From the NCBI RefSeq assembly GCF_900446695.1, contig NZ_UAVP01000003.1:372001-436000 (forward strand): a stretch of DNA of 64,000 nt, read 5' to 3'. The translations under genes were made by a program, and so were the position numbers. The notes below the pieces were generated by a model, which was not told the DNA's origin, did no database searches, and was given only the letters and a program-made list of their open reading frames with translations. Positions 16,158-25,444 of this stretch are shown here, piece after piece. Source of the DNA: Capnocytophaga sputigena. GTDB taxonomy: Bacteria; Bacteroidota; Bacteroidia; Flavobacteriales; Flavobacteriaceae. Numbering within the stretch: position 1 is the stretch's first letter; each line of letters opens with the position of its first letter.

Positions 16158-17321
16158 CTAATTGACTGTTGTAGTAAAACCGATGTTTACCTCTATAAAG
16201 TCGGCATAACCTACGGGTAACAGTTTGATACCTATCACCACTTTACCTGTTTGTAGTACACGTTGTTTTGGATCTATATCAATCTTTACAGCTGAAAGCT
16301 CGCCCTGCGATACCATTTGGCTTTGCAAGGTACTCTCAAGTTTGGTTTGCCAACCTTTGATAATAGCGGGGTGAATACTGCCATCTTCGGATAGTAACAC
16401 CTCGTCGCTGAGTTCCTCAACCAATACCCCATAACTTAGGAGCATTGCCTTGTCCATTACTAAGCCGTTACTAAGGCTTTTAAAGTCGTCGGTGGGCTTG
16501 GTAAGGGTATTATCGCCCGAAAAGTAGTATCCCGAACGCCCTACAAAGGTGCGAAAGAAGATATACCCTTTGTCGTCAAGCGCGTCCCATTGGTCGGCTT
16601 TGCTGTCGATAGTCGTGCCGTCAGTAAAGTATGCTACCAAGGGTAATACGCTGCCGTCCTTCACGCGGTGAATTTTGCGCTGTACGGGTATTTTGGTTAT
16701 TTTACCTAAAAATAAACCAACTGATGCTTCTTTCTCCTTATCATCATTTCCAATAAAACAAGCCACTTTGTTGAGTTCGTTTTCGGAGAAATTAGTAAGG
16801 TCGGCTACTTTGCCGTTCCAACTGTTGCCCGATACAACTATCCTAAAAGGCATATACTTCTTTTCAAAGTGCTGGGCAAGGGCTTGTCCTTTCACTACGG
16901 CTGTCTGCACATCGGCGTCTAAGCCTGCGGTGATGGTCTCACTGCCAGTTGCTTTTTTTACTACCCCAAGCACGCGGATAGCCCCTTTGGCATCAGCTAT
17001 GAGAGTTGGGGCAAAAGCACCGTCTTTGTCGAGCATTGCCGTCATAGTAGTGGCATCTGATACGAGCATTACCCATAGAGGGGTACCCGTAGGGGCTTGG
17101 TCATAAAACGCTTTGATATGCTTGTAGGCAAAGGCGTTTTCAGTTTCTGAAATTCCCAAAGCTACAGCTTCTTTAAGCGAGAAGATTTGGTACGACTTGC
17201 CCAATTCTACTTTATTGCTCACCGTAACTCCCGTTGTGATAAGCCCAGTAGTTTTTTGTATAGCCGTAGTTCTGCCTAAGCCGTCTTTGGCAATATTGAA
17301 TAATACTTTAGGTAATGGCAT
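16158..17321 (-). CDS. Contractile tail sheath protein (DUF2586-like)
   Basis: The 387-aa protein has an N-terminus (MPLPKVLFNIAKDGLGR) and overall layout fitting the DUF2586 sheath family of Bacteroidetes Mu-like phages, with a conserved C-terminal interdigitating domain (GYADFIEVNIGFTTTVN). Presence of a sheath makes this a myovirus-type particle like Mu. It overlaps the preceding small gene by one base. Confidence 0.8.
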   Translation of the reverse strand: MPLPKVLFNIAKDGLGRTTAIQKTTGLITTGVTVSNKVELGKSYQIFSLKEAVALGISETENAFAYKHIKAFYDQAPTGTPLWVMLVSDATTMTAMLDKDGAFAPTLIADAKGAIRVLGVVKKATGSETITAGLDADVQTAVVKGQALAQHFEKKYMPFRIVVSGNSWNGKVADLTNFSENELNKVACFIGNDDKEKEASVGLFLGKITKIPVQRKIHRVKDGSVLPLVAYFTDGTTIDSKADQWDALDDKGYIFFRTFVGRSGYYFSGDNTLTKPTDDFKSLSNGLVMDKAMLLSYGVLVEELSDEVLLSEDGSIHPAIIKGWQTKLESTLQSQMVSQGELSAVKIDIDPKQRVLQTGKVVIGIKLLPVGYADFIEVNIGFTTTVN

Positions 17322-17590
17322 TATTTTTTAGGTTTAAAAAAGTTGAATTTTGAAGTATCTGTTACAGTCTCACCTTCAGAGTCTGATTGTTCAGTTTTGT
17401 CTGGTGTTTCTGTTACTACTTTATCTTCTACCTCATTAGTATAGCTATCTACAGTGCTATCCTCTAAGGTTTGTGCGTGGTTTTGCGCATCTTTCTTTAG
17501 TAAAAAGAGGAAGCCATCGGAGGTAGCAAAGAGTTCTTCTGTCGCTTTGTTTTCCTCAAAATATTGTTTTGCTTTTTCTGCTGTTGTCAT
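17321..17590 (-). CDS. Small phage protein between capsid and sheath
   Basis: I chose ATG at 17590 (MTTAEKAKQYFEEN, 89 aa). The upstream ATG at 17641 adds a proline-rich, unlikely extension. The core FATSDGFLFLLKKDAQNHAQTL is a pattern I have seen in small Bacteroidetes phage proteins at this position. The C-terminus is acidic and probably disordered. It could be a head-tail joining or decoration protein. Function unknown. Confidence 0.6.
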   Translation of the reverse strand: MTTAEKAKQYFEENKATEELFATSDGFLFLLKKDAQNHAQTLEDSTVDSYTNEVEDKVVTETPDKTEQSDSEGETVTDTSKFNFFKPKK

Positions 17591-17670
17591 TGTATTCTGT
17601 TTTAAAGTTAATATAGGAGTAGGGTGAGGTATGGATACCATTGAACTCGTCCGCTCACCCTACTATATTC

Positions 17671-18684
17671 CTATAAGATAGCTCCTAAGAATTTAGGTGT
17701 TTTAGCGCGGATAACTCCTACTAAGGCACGTTGTGCAAAGGAAATAGCATCGGCTTGTAGACCCGCATCACGTAGAGTGGCATACATCTTTACATCGCCG
17801 AAGCAACGGAACACTTCACTTGTTACCCACATAAATGAAGCGCGTTTGTCGCTACTTGCCTTGACAGCTCCAAAGGGTTTTTTCTCCTTAGTAGTACCGT
17901 CATAGAGTGGGTTTTGACTGTATTGGAATACGTTTATTCCATACATTTGTTTTTCGTTCATAATATCCTTGTACAAACGCTTGTCCTCCTTACGAATACG
18001 GGCAAAGTGCTCAGGAGTGAAGCAGATGTTCACGCCCTCAACGATGTCTTTTTCCTCCATAAACTGCTTAAGGTCAATAATGGCGTCTATTATTGAGTCG
18101 CTACTGGTAAGGGCAAGTACCTTATTCCATTCGTTGTCCTTTTGTGGTGCCCACGCCCAGGCGGCACGCTTGCCTAAATTCTTAGCAAGAGAAGCGCGGT
18201 GGCGTTGTATCACACTGGAGCGTTTGTCATAAGAAAGCTCAATTTCCTGCAATTCACGGTGTAGGGTTTGTTCAGTAGAATAGGTTTTAAGTACCACTTC
18301 GTTAGCTATATCGTCAATAGTAGCTACTGGCAAAGCTGAACTGGAAGAGGCAAAATAGTCTTCGTGGACTTGTGGCTCTACGCCTGCTTCGGCAAGGTGT
18401 AATTTGTTGTTTTCTACGTACTGTGATAAGTCGACACTTTTATATAAAAATGAGTCGTTAGGGATAGGGTTTTCTTTAATGCCTGCTATCCATACTTCGG
18501 TTTGAAGCCCCTCCATTGCAATACCCTTAAAGAGTTCTGGGGCTATGTACTGGGCTACGGTGGAAGTTGCCACGATAGTTGTAGCCACCAAGGGTACTGA
18601 GGCACCCAAAGCTGGGGCGATAAAAAGGGAGGCAAGGAATGCCAAAACCACATTAATACATAATGCTTTTAGTGATAATTTCAT
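17671..18684 (-). CDS. Major capsid protein
   Basis: The 337-aa protein follows the prohead protease/scaffold gene by 33 nt, as major capsid genes do. It contains an acidic, T/S-rich E-loop-like region and a long central helix, and ends AKTPKFLGAIL. The first 45 residues are hydrophobic (INVVLAFLASLFIAP), unlike mature capsids, and may be removed during maturation. Assignment rests mainly on order, size and lack of any other candidate. Confidence 0.7.
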   Translation of the reverse strand: MKLSLKALCINVVLAFLASLFIAPALGASVPLVATTIVATSTVAQYIAPELFKGIAMEGLQTEVWIAGIKENPIPNDSFLYKSVDLSQYVENNKLHLAEAGVEPQVHEDYFASSSSALPVATIDDIANEVVLKTYSTEQTLHRELQEIELSYDKRSSVIQRHRASLAKNLGKRAAWAWAPQKDNEWNKVLALTSSDSIIDAIIDLKQFMEEKDIVEGVNICFTPEHFARIRKEDKRLYKDIMNEKQMYGINVFQYSQNPLYDGTTKEKKPFGAVKASSDKRASFMWVTSEVFRCFGDVKMYATLRDAGLQADAISFAQRALVGVIRAKTPKFLGAIL

Positions 18685-18717
18685 ACTGTTTTAAATTGTT
18701 TTTAAAGGGTTATTAAA

Positions 18718-19698
18718 TTACTTTTCGTCGTAGCGTACCCCATCGGCGTACTCTTTAGCTAAGCGGGCATACTCTTCGGGTTCCTTGTCTCGGATAGCTC
18801 GGAGCCTTTCGGGGTTTTTCTTTTGCAAGTAGTCAAAGCTTTCATTGGCTGTACCTGTTGGTTTTGCACCTGCCCCTAACACTACCTCACGCACTGTGTT
18901 AGCCTTTCCTTGCTGTGTATTCTCAGCTTCTTTGTCGGCTACAAGTTTAGAGATTAAGGCTTTTTGCCCGTCAAAATCTGCTTCAAACTGTTTTAGCTGA
19001 CTTTCTTTGAGGGCTTGTGGGATAAGCCCTAATTGTACGGCTTTATCTACCAAGGTTGTAGCTTCGGCAGTGCGAGTTTCGCTAATTGTTTTTTTCAGAG
19101 CCACTACTTCGGTTTCTGCTTTTTCTTTGTCTGTTTTGAGGTTATGTAGAGCACTAAGTACTGCTTCCTCTTTTGAGTTTTCGCCCATACCAAGGGCAAG
19201 GGCTATCACTTTAATGTCCATATTGTTTGATGTATTAGTTACTATTTTTTTGAGTTGAAAGGGCTTGCCGTCTTTGGATAGCTTGAGGGCATTGTCGTTG
19301 CCTCCTATATCAACAATGGAGATTTCCACGAGCTTACAAGCGGTTACGGTTTCATATACTTGTCCTTCTAAAAGATGATGCGGATCAGCAGATACTTCTT
19401 TGATTTCGGCAAACATTGAAGCCATACGTATATAGCCACGTTCTACTTTGCCAGCTATCTTCTTAGCAAACTCGTCTTGCTCGTCAAACTCTACTTCAGC
19501 TATAAGGGTAGTCCCCTCTTTGTAGAGCCTTGTACAACGCCCTATGACTTCACTACCCTTATAAGCATTAACACCTCTTTCGTGCATAAAGAGTACGACA
19601 GGGTTGCGCATATATTGTTTGTAGTCAATACCGTCAGTAAGGATACGGTAGCCATAACTATTTACATTTTCGGTATTGATGATAAATTGGTGTTTCAT
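18718..19698 (-). CDS. Prohead protease (S78-like) fused to a scaffold domain
   Basis: I chose ATG at 19698 (MKHQFIINTENVNSYGY, 326 aa) over a TTG 9 nt upstream. The protease domain covers about 1-150, with the candidate catalytic His in VVLFMHERG and Ser in LVEISIVDIGGN, the HK97-type protease pattern. Residues 165-326 are coiled-coil-rich (KTDKEKAETEVVALKKTI), as in scaffolds that are cleaved after prohead assembly. It is the first gene of the leftward late operon, reading away from the regulatory hub at 19738-19869. Confidence 0.8.
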   Translation of the reverse strand: MKHQFIINTENVNSYGYRILTDGIDYKQYMRNPVVLFMHERGVNAYKGSEVIGRCTRLYKEGTTLIAEVEFDEQDEFAKKIAGKVERGYIRMASMFAEIKEVSADPHHLLEGQVYETVTACKLVEISIVDIGGNDNALKLSKDGKPFQLKKIVTNTSNNMDIKVIALALGMGENSKEEAVLSALHNLKTDKEKAETEVVALKKTISETRTAEATTLVDKAVQLGLIPQALKESQLKQFEADFDGQKALISKLVADKEAENTQQGKANTVREVVLGAGAKPTGTANESFDYLQKKNPERLRAIRDKEPEEYARLAKEYADGVRYDEK

Positions 19699-19737
19699 TA
19701 TTAGCAAATTGGTGTTAGTTCATCACTTAATTCTGGT

Positions 19738-19869
19738 GCAAAATTCAGTAGGTTTTAGCAGGTATAAAAATCGGCAAACAAACCTTGTACTGAATTTGCC
19801 CAAACCTTGTACTGAATTTGCCCAAGCGTTGGGAGCTAATTTCGCTACCTACTTTATATATATGACCTT
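19738..19869. promoter_or_regulatory. Divergent late-promoter hub with tandem 22-bp repeats
   Basis: Between the two divergent late operons a 22-bp unit starting AAACCTTGTACTGAATTTG is exactly duplicated (19780-19801 and 19802-19823). A degenerate inverted copy (GCAAAATTCAGTAGGTTTT) is at 19738-19756. On the + strand TGACCTTTG at about 19861-19869 resembles a -7 box 25 bp before the DUF6046 start. Two direct sites exactly two helical turns apart plus one inverted site suggest binding sites for a phage late activator or repressor. Confidence 0.55.
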
Positions 19870-19893
19870 TGCACTGATAAAACAAAGTATATA

Positions 19894-20490
19894 ATGGAAT
19901 TTGATTTGAAAGAACTCACAGCGCGGGCTTTTTTGGACTATGTAGGTCCAGCATTTCCCTCGTGGTGGGCTAATAACAAAAAGAAATATGTACTACCGAG
20001 TCTCTCCAATATTAGTGAAGCACGTAGCAATGGTAGCCAATACTTTATGACCTTTAAGGTTGCCGACAAAGCAGGCGTGCAAACGCTTTTTCCAAACGAA
20101 CCTTTGGTGAGCTTTTCACTCACTAAAACCATTGTAGAGACAGCAACGGTAGGCAAACACCGCAGAGGTAAAGTAAAAGAGTATATCGCTACTGAAGACT
20201 GGCAAATTACCATTAAGGGGCTTTGTATAGACACCAACAACCCCGACTTGTACCCTACTGCACAAGTACAAAGCATTAACCGCTTGTTTGAAAAGAACGA
20301 AAGTCTGGAGGTTATAGGCAATAAACTCTTTACCCTTTTTGATATTCGTAACATTGTTTTAAAAGATATTAGTTTCGAGGCTATGGAGGGCAAGGAGGGC
20401 ATACAGAAGTACACCATCAAAGCCGTGTCAGATATGGACTTCTATGCCGAGTTAGACGAAAAGAGAACACAACTTAACAACTTATACTAA
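19894..20490 (+). CDS. DUF6046-type phage structural protein
   Basis: The 198-aa protein is the first gene of the rightward late operon. The sequence fits the DUF6046 family of Bacteroidetes phages (SWWANNKKKYVLPSLSNI at about 24-41, then KGLCIDTNNPDLYP). It is followed without a gap by the baseplate hub gene, so a tail or baseplate role is likely. The biochemical function is not known to me. Confidence 0.7.
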   Translation: MEFDLKELTARAFLDYVGPAFPSWWANNKKKYVLPSLSNISEARSNGSQYFMTFKVADKAGVQTLFPNEPLVSFSLTKTIVETATVGKHRRGKVKEYIATEDWQITIKGLCIDTNNPDLYPTAQVQSINRLFEKNESLEVIGNKLFTLFDIRNIVLKDISFEAMEGKEGIQKYTIKAVSDMDFYAELDEKRTQLNNLY

Positions 20491-21455
20491 TGTTTGTATT
20501 ACAAGCAATTATCAAAATAGGGGATTACACCTTCAAAGCTGTACATAGTGTGAAAATCACCAAATCGGTAGACGAGTTAGCCGACACCTGTACGATTGAA
20601 CTTCCTACCCATTTTAAAGTAGCTAATGGAGGTGATAGCCTCTATACAGAAAAGGCTATCAAAGCAGGTGATAAGGTGAGCGTTACCCTTGCTTATGAGG
20701 GGGTATATAGCGGGGTGGAGTTTGAGGGCTATGTAAAAAAGGTCAAGCCAAGCATTCCCGTGAGCATAGAATGCGAGGACGCTATGTACTTATTGAGGCG
20801 CAAGAACATCAATAAGTCGTGGCAAAATACAACTCTTAAAGAAGTATTGCAGGAGGTAGTGAAAGACACTCCTATTACTTTGGCTGATAATATCCCACAA
20901 ATGCAGTTAGACCAATGGCTCATTCGCAATGCCAATGGTACGCAGGTATTGGATAAACTCAAAGAGGAATTTAGGCTAAGTATCTTTATTAACGATGAGG
21001 GCAAGCTATATGCAGGGCTTTCGGAGCTTACTAATATAGGGCAAACAGCACGCTATGACCTCAATTACAACATTGTGGCGAACGACTTGGAATATCGTAC
21101 CAAAGACGAACGTAAGCTAAAAATACGATATACCTACATAGATAAGAACAACAAAAAGAAAACTGTAGAGGAGGGTGATCCCGATGGTGAGCTAAGAACC
21201 TTTCACACCTCTGTGGTGAGCGATGAGGCTAAGCTACGAGATATGGCAAGAGCGGAAATGGAAAAGCTAAAGTATGACGGCTTTGACGGCTCTATAACGA
21301 GTTTCTTAGTACCCTACGCCACGCGAGGTATGCAGGCGCAACTCATAGACAAAGAACTGAAAGATATAGACGAGCGGTACTTCATTAAGAAGGTAGAAAC
21401 TACCTTTGGGCGCAATGGAGCACGCCGACAAGTAACCATAGGAGCAAGATTATGA
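20490..21455 (+). CDS. Baseplate hub protein (GPD / gp44-like)
   Basis: The 321-aa protein starts in the stop of the DUF6046 gene. It has the layout of late-control gene D/gp44 hub proteins: a beta-rich N-terminal half, an IECEDAMYLLRRKNI segment, a helical WQNTTLKEVLQEVV insert, and a C-terminal barrel ending in VETTFGRNGARRQVTIGAR. The hub encloses the tube end and carries the spike, whose gene follows with a 4-nt overlap. Confidence 0.75.
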   Translation: MFVLQAIIKIGDYTFKAVHSVKITKSVDELADTCTIELPTHFKVANGGDSLYTEKAIKAGDKVSVTLAYEGVYSGVEFEGYVKKVKPSIPVSIECEDAMYLLRRKNINKSWQNTTLKEVLQEVVKDTPITLADNIPQMQLDQWLIRNANGTQVLDKLKEEFRLSIFINDEGKLYAGLSELTNIGQTARYDLNYNIVANDLEYRTKDERKLKIRYTYIDKNNKKKTVEEGDPDGELRTFHTSVVSDEAKLRDMARAEMEKLKYDGFDGSITSFLVPYATRGMQAQLIDKELKDIDERYFIKKVETTFGRNGARRQVTIGARL

Positions 21456-21943
21456 GTATAGATAGAGAATTAGCTGAGGGGCTTCGTAAGTTAGGCAAAC
21501 GCAAAACCCCTACTATAGCTGTAGAAGTGGTATCAGTAGACAAAACGCAAGGTACGTGCGTGGTGAAAGACGATGAGCTACAATATACCGTGCGCTTGGC
21601 TTCTGTAATTAACGATAATGCCGAGCGGTTTTACCTCTTTCCAAAGGTAGGAAGTAGCGTGCTGATTGCTTCGATTGGGGAGGACGAAAACCGATACTAT
21701 GTAGTGGCTTATAGCGAGATTGAGAGCGTGAGCCTACAGATAGAAGATACTCAGCTTACCATAGACAAAGCGGGGATACACCTGCAACGGGGTGAAGTAG
21801 ATTTTAAAAGCCTTTTAAACGAGCTTTTAAACGAACTTAAAACAGCTATCATACAAACCCCTGCTGGAGTTGGCAACTTTGCTCCTAACAATGTGACAAA
21901 GTTTGACGAGATTAATAACAAAATAAATGAATTACTACAATAG
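21452..21943 (+). CDS. Baseplate spike / assembly protein V (gp45-like)
   Basis: The 163-aa protein has an OB-fold-like core (about 20-95: VEVVSVDKTQGTCVV, VGSSVLIASIGEDENR) followed by strand repeats (SLQIEDTQLTIDKAGIHLQ) typical of the spike, then a helical tail. It overlaps the hub gene by 4 nt (ATGA). It would form the membrane-piercing tip. Confidence 0.7.
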   Translation: MSIDRELAEGLRKLGKRKTPTIAVEVVSVDKTQGTCVVKDDELQYTVRLASVINDNAERFYLFPKVGSSVLIASIGEDENRYYVVAYSEIESVSLQIEDTQLTIDKAGIHLQRGEVDFKSLLNELLNELKTAIIQTPAGVGNFAPNNVTKFDEINNKINELLQ

Positions 21944-21945
21944 AT

Positions 21946-22419
21946 ATGGCACGACTAACCGCCGTTGAGGCAGATTACAAAAAATCACAAGCTAAGGAGC
22001 TTTTTGCCAAAGGCTTTAGCATTGCCAATATATCGGAAATGATAGGCATTGGTATTAAAACGCTTGGCAAATGGCGAGAGGAGGGCAAATGGGATGATGA
22101 GAAAGAATTGCAAACGCTCAAGCCCTCAAATATTCGCAAACTCACGCTTAAGTGTGCGCAGGCTATTGAGCGAGGTGAACCCTTGCCCTATAAGGCGGAT
22201 GATATTACTAAGATTGTTGCCGCCTTTGACCGCATTACCGACTATAACAAGATAGCAGTATACACTATGGAGAGCCTTGACGGCTTCTCTAACTTTATCT
22301 TAGAGAAAGCAGGGCAAAGTAGCGGTAAAAAGCGTGAAACCTATATGAATACCATTAAAGAGATACGCCCTTACTTTGATATGTATATAACCGAATTATT
22401 ACAAAAAGGAGATGACTAA
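21946..22419 (+). CDS. Terminase small subunit-like protein
   Basis: The 157-aa protein has an N-terminal helix-turn-helix (AKELFAKGFSIANISEMIG at about 16-34, then KTLGKWREEGKW) as in DNA-binding small terminases, and a helical C-terminus. It overlaps the large terminase gene by 8 nt. It probably recognises packaging sites. In Mu-like phages packaging starts near the left end. Confidence 0.7.
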   Translation: MARLTAVEADYKKSQAKELFAKGFSIANISEMIGIGIKTLGKWREEGKWDDEKELQTLKPSNIRKLTLKCAQAIERGEPLPYKADDITKIVAAFDRITDYNKIAVYTMESLDGFSNFILEKAGQSSGKKRETYMNTIKEIRPYFDMYITELLQKGDD

Positions 22420-24001
22420 AACAGAACTCAAAGAAGCCAAAGAACGCTATTTTGCCAAATCAAAAATGATTAGGGAACTTACCTACGAGGCTATACAGAA
22501 GGAAACAGCCGACGAGCAGGAAGCACGTATCAAGCGACTTTTAAAGCCAGAAAACTATGGTGAGTTTTTTGACTACTATTTTGGCTTAGATAGTGGTTTG
22601 CCTTTGGGCGATGCTAAAACACCTAAGTTTCATATTGACGATTATATAAGGCTATACAAAGACCCTTATATCCGTCAGTTTAGAAAGAAGTTTAGGGGTG
22701 CAGGTAAGTCTATACAGTCGAATGTGGGCAATATATGCCACCTCAAGCAGAATAACCTTACTTTCTTTCCTATCCTCATAGGGGCTAACGAGGGGCTTGC
22801 TAAAATACTACTATCCGACTTACAAGCACACCTTGAAAACAATCAGAAGTTTATCAAGGACTTTGGGTTGCAACTCTCTTATGGGGATTGGTCGGATGGT
22901 GATTTCCAAACAACAGATGGCAAGCACTTCAAAGCCTTGGGACTTAACCAACCTTTCAGAGGGTTGCGTTTTGGTATGTATCGTCCTGACTTGGCTATTT
23001 TGGATGATATAGAGGACTTAGACCGTGCCAAACGCCCCGATATGATAGAGAAGTACGGCAAAAAAATAACGGGCGACTTGGTGAAAGCCTTTCACCGCAA
23101 ACGGGGTAGGCTCATCATCAATAACAACTATATTGTCAAAGATGGCATATTAGACTATCTATACGACAAGTGGAAAGATAGCCCGCACCTGCACGACTCG
23201 GTTACGAACCTTGCCACGGTGAATATCACCCGAGAGAACTATATGGATGTAGAGTGGGAACCCTCGTGGAAAGAACGAGATACTAAGGAGGATATTATCC
23301 GCATTCTGCTCAACGATGACTACTATACCTCTCAGCGGGAGGATTTCAACAACCCTATTGAGGAGGGCAAGCTCTTTAAGGCGAAAGATATTGCCTTGGT
23401 ACGCATAGCCGACAATGAGGCGTGGGACGGCTTGCTTGACCATTGGGACTTATCCTACACCGCTACGGGCGACTATAAAGCGGGGGTACTCATTGGCATC
23501 AAAGGTATTAAGCTGTACGTGTTGGAGGTATTTTGCCAAAGGTGTGAACTTAATGCAGCTATGGAAGTGCGTGCCCAATGGGTGAAAAAGTACCTTAAAA
23601 AAGGCTTTAATACTATGGGCTTCTTTGATGCTACTATGGCACAGAAAGCCGTCTATACACCTATTATTATGCAGAGTGCAGAGGACAACGCTTGCCCTAA
23701 TATCCCTATTGGTCTGCACCAAGAGGGCGACAAGCACAATCGCATTTCGGCGGGTATTACCAATGCTCTTTTCCGTAAGATATTGTACTGGGACGAGACT
23801 TTGCCCAAGCGTTCAGAGAAAGACTACAACGCTTTTATTAAGCAGGTGCTTTCCTTTGAAAAAGGAACGGCTTCAAACGATGACGCCCCTGATACCTTAG
23901 AGCGTGCCATTACCCTTGCCCAACAGTATTTTGGCTATTCGGAAAACCCTTTACAAAGCGGGCGACCTTTTATTGCTAAACACAAACGTAGAACTATATG
24001 A
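22412..24001 (+). CDS. Terminase large subunit (Mu gp28-like)
   Basis: The 529-aa protein has the ATPase motif RGAGKS at 95-100 (Walker A) and DLAILDDIED at 193-202 (Walker B). The RNase H-like nuclease domain begins around LLDHWDLSYTATGDYKAGV with its first catalytic Asp. Size fits the family. It pumps DNA into proheads and cuts it. It overlaps the next gene by 4 nt. Confidence 0.9.
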   Translation: MTKTELKEAKERYFAKSKMIRELTYEAIQKETADEQEARIKRLLKPENYGEFFDYYFGLDSGLPLGDAKTPKFHIDDYIRLYKDPYIRQFRKKFRGAGKSIQSNVGNICHLKQNNLTFFPILIGANEGLAKILLSDLQAHLENNQKFIKDFGLQLSYGDWSDGDFQTTDGKHFKALGLNQPFRGLRFGMYRPDLAILDDIEDLDRAKRPDMIEKYGKKITGDLVKAFHRKRGRLIINNNYIVKDGILDYLYDKWKDSPHLHDSVTNLATVNITRENYMDVEWEPSWKERDTKEDIIRILLNDDYYTSQREDFNNPIEEGKLFKAKDIALVRIADNEAWDGLLDHWDLSYTATGDYKAGVLIGIKGIKLYVLEVFCQRCELNAAMEVRAQWVKKYLKKGFNTMGFFDATMAQKAVYTPIIMQSAEDNACPNIPIGLHQEGDKHNRISAGITNALFRKILYWDETLPKRSEKDYNAFIKQVLSFEKGTASNDDAPDTLERAITLAQQYFGYSENPLQSGRPFIAKHKRRTI

Positions 24002-24483
24002 GTACTCCGAGAAAAGAACTATTTGTAAAAGTAAAACAAGCCCTTGCTACTATTGAAGGCATTGAGCTCATCGACCTGCAACGCGGTCAGTTTGACAACC
24101 CCGAAAATGGCTATCCCGAAATATGGACGGCTGCACTCATTCAGGTAATGCCTATTGCCTACGAGACAATGACCCAACACGTACAAGAGGGCGAGTGTGA
24201 GTTTCATATCGACTTCTATTGTAAAGATGGCTGGACAGACCAACACTTAGGAACTGCTGATGGTGAAGAGGGGCTTATGGAACTGGATATATTGGACAAA
24301 ATCACCGATACCATACAATTCCTACAAGGCGAACAATTCAAACCCGTACAGCAGGTGCGTGAGGAGGAACTCCGCCTAAGTGATGACGGCATTATGAGCT
24401 ATCGCATTACTTTCTCCACCCGCATTTATAGGCAAACACCCTACCCCTACAAGCCTAAGAAACTCAAATTAAATATGATTTAA
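23998..24483 (+). CDS. Phage head-tail protein (Mu gp37-like position)
   Basis: The 161-aa alpha/beta protein (KVKQALATIEGIELIDLQRG at the start) overlaps the terminase gene by 4 nt and precedes the gp36-like gene by 1 nt. Size and order fit tail-terminator or gp37-like proteins, with no diagnostic motif. It is probably part of the head-tail connector. Confidence 0.55.
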   Translation: MSTPRKELFVKVKQALATIEGIELIDLQRGQFDNPENGYPEIWTAALIQVMPIAYETMTQHVQEGECEFHIDFYCKDGWTDQHLGTADGEEGLMELDILDKITDTIQFLQGEQFKPVQQVREEELRLSDDGIMSYRITFSTRIYRQTPYPYKPKKLKLNMI

Positions 24484-24484
24484 A

Positions 24485-24916
24485 ATGTATTTAACAAAAG
24501 ACGAACTCAAAACCGTAGCCACTAAGGAGGTAATAGATCTTATCACCCAAGGCGATGAGCAAATAGTAACCCAAATCATTGCCGAAAGTATAGACCTAAT
24601 GGCTTCTTACCTCTATAAGTATTACGATACAGAGGCTATTTTTGCCAAAGAGGGTGACGAGCGTAGCAAAATACTACTGAAGTACCTCAAAGATATTGTT
24701 ATCCACGAAATCTATATAAGGCGAAGTAAAACCCTCAACCAAGTGGCAAAGCTCCGCTATGATGAGGCGATGCTATGGCTTGAGAAAATAGCCAAAGGCG
24801 AAATAGAAGTCGCCCTACCCAAGCGCCTAAAAGACACCGATGGCGACGGCACCCCCGATACACCCACCCCTTTTATGAAGCTTGGAGGGCGAAAAACCTA
24901 TAAAAACCACTGGTAG
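24485..24916 (+). CDS. DUF1320 / Mu gp36-like head-tail connector
   Basis: The 143-aa helical protein (MYLTKDELKTVATKEVI, LMASYLYKYYDTE, HEIYIRRS) matches the pattern of DUF1320 connector proteins that bind beneath the portal. The C-terminus carries a DTDGDGTPDTPTP linker. It is followed by a 36-nt gap and the virion morphogenesis gene. Confidence 0.75.
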   Translation: MYLTKDELKTVATKEVIDLITQGDEQIVTQIIAESIDLMASYLYKYYDTEAIFAKEGDERSKILLKYLKDIVIHEIYIRRSKTLNQVAKLRYDEAMLWLEKIAKGEIEVALPKRLKDTDGDGTPDTPTPFMKLGGRKTYKNHW

Positions 24917-24952
24917 CGGTGAGCCACCGCAGGCAGTTAAAACAAACAGACT

Positions 24953-25444
24953 ATGCCTAACAACAACTTTACAGAACTCCGCCGAAAGCTCGAAGCCCTC
25001 GCACGCTTGGTAGCTAATGATGTCCCCATTGTTCTTAAAACAGAAGGACTCAAGTTTATTCAAAAGAACTTCCAAGATGAGGGGTTTAATGATGAGGGCT
25101 TACAGAAGTGGCAACCTCGCAAAACTACCGATACACGAGGGCGAGACCTTACTCGTTACCGCTCGGATAGGGTAGGCAAAAAGGGCACCCTTACCCCCTT
25201 TGGCAAGCGTAACCAGGGACGTGCTATCCTTACAGGATACAACTCAGGAGGCAACAAGCTGCGCAATTCATTTAGGGCGCGTGTAGAGAAAATGAAGGTT
25301 ACCTTCTACACCCATAAGGAGTACGCCCGTAGACATAATGAGGGATTAGAGGGTATGCCTAAGCGACAATTTATAGGCGACTCTAAAACCTTATTCAACA
25401 ATATCAAAAAGGAAATAGACCGTTTATTCAATCAACTACAATAA
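24953..25444 (+). CDS. Phage virion morphogenesis protein (Mu gpG-like)
   Basis: The 163-aa protein matches the gpG/tail-completion type: FIQKNFQDEGFNDEGLQKWQ, then a basic RSDRVGKKGTL region, and a C-terminal YARRHNEGLEGMPKRQFIG, the conserved H-N-x-G and P-x-R-x-F-[IL]-G motif. It ends on the start codon of the portal gene. Confidence 0.85.
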   Translation: MPNNNFTELRRKLEALARLVANDVPIVLKTEGLKFIQKNFQDEGFNDEGLQKWQPRKTTDTRGRDLTRYRSDRVGKKGTLTPFGKRNQGRAILTGYNSGGNKLRNSFRARVEKMKVTFYTHKEYARRHNEGLEGMPKRQFIGDSKTLFNNIKKEIDRLFNQLQ

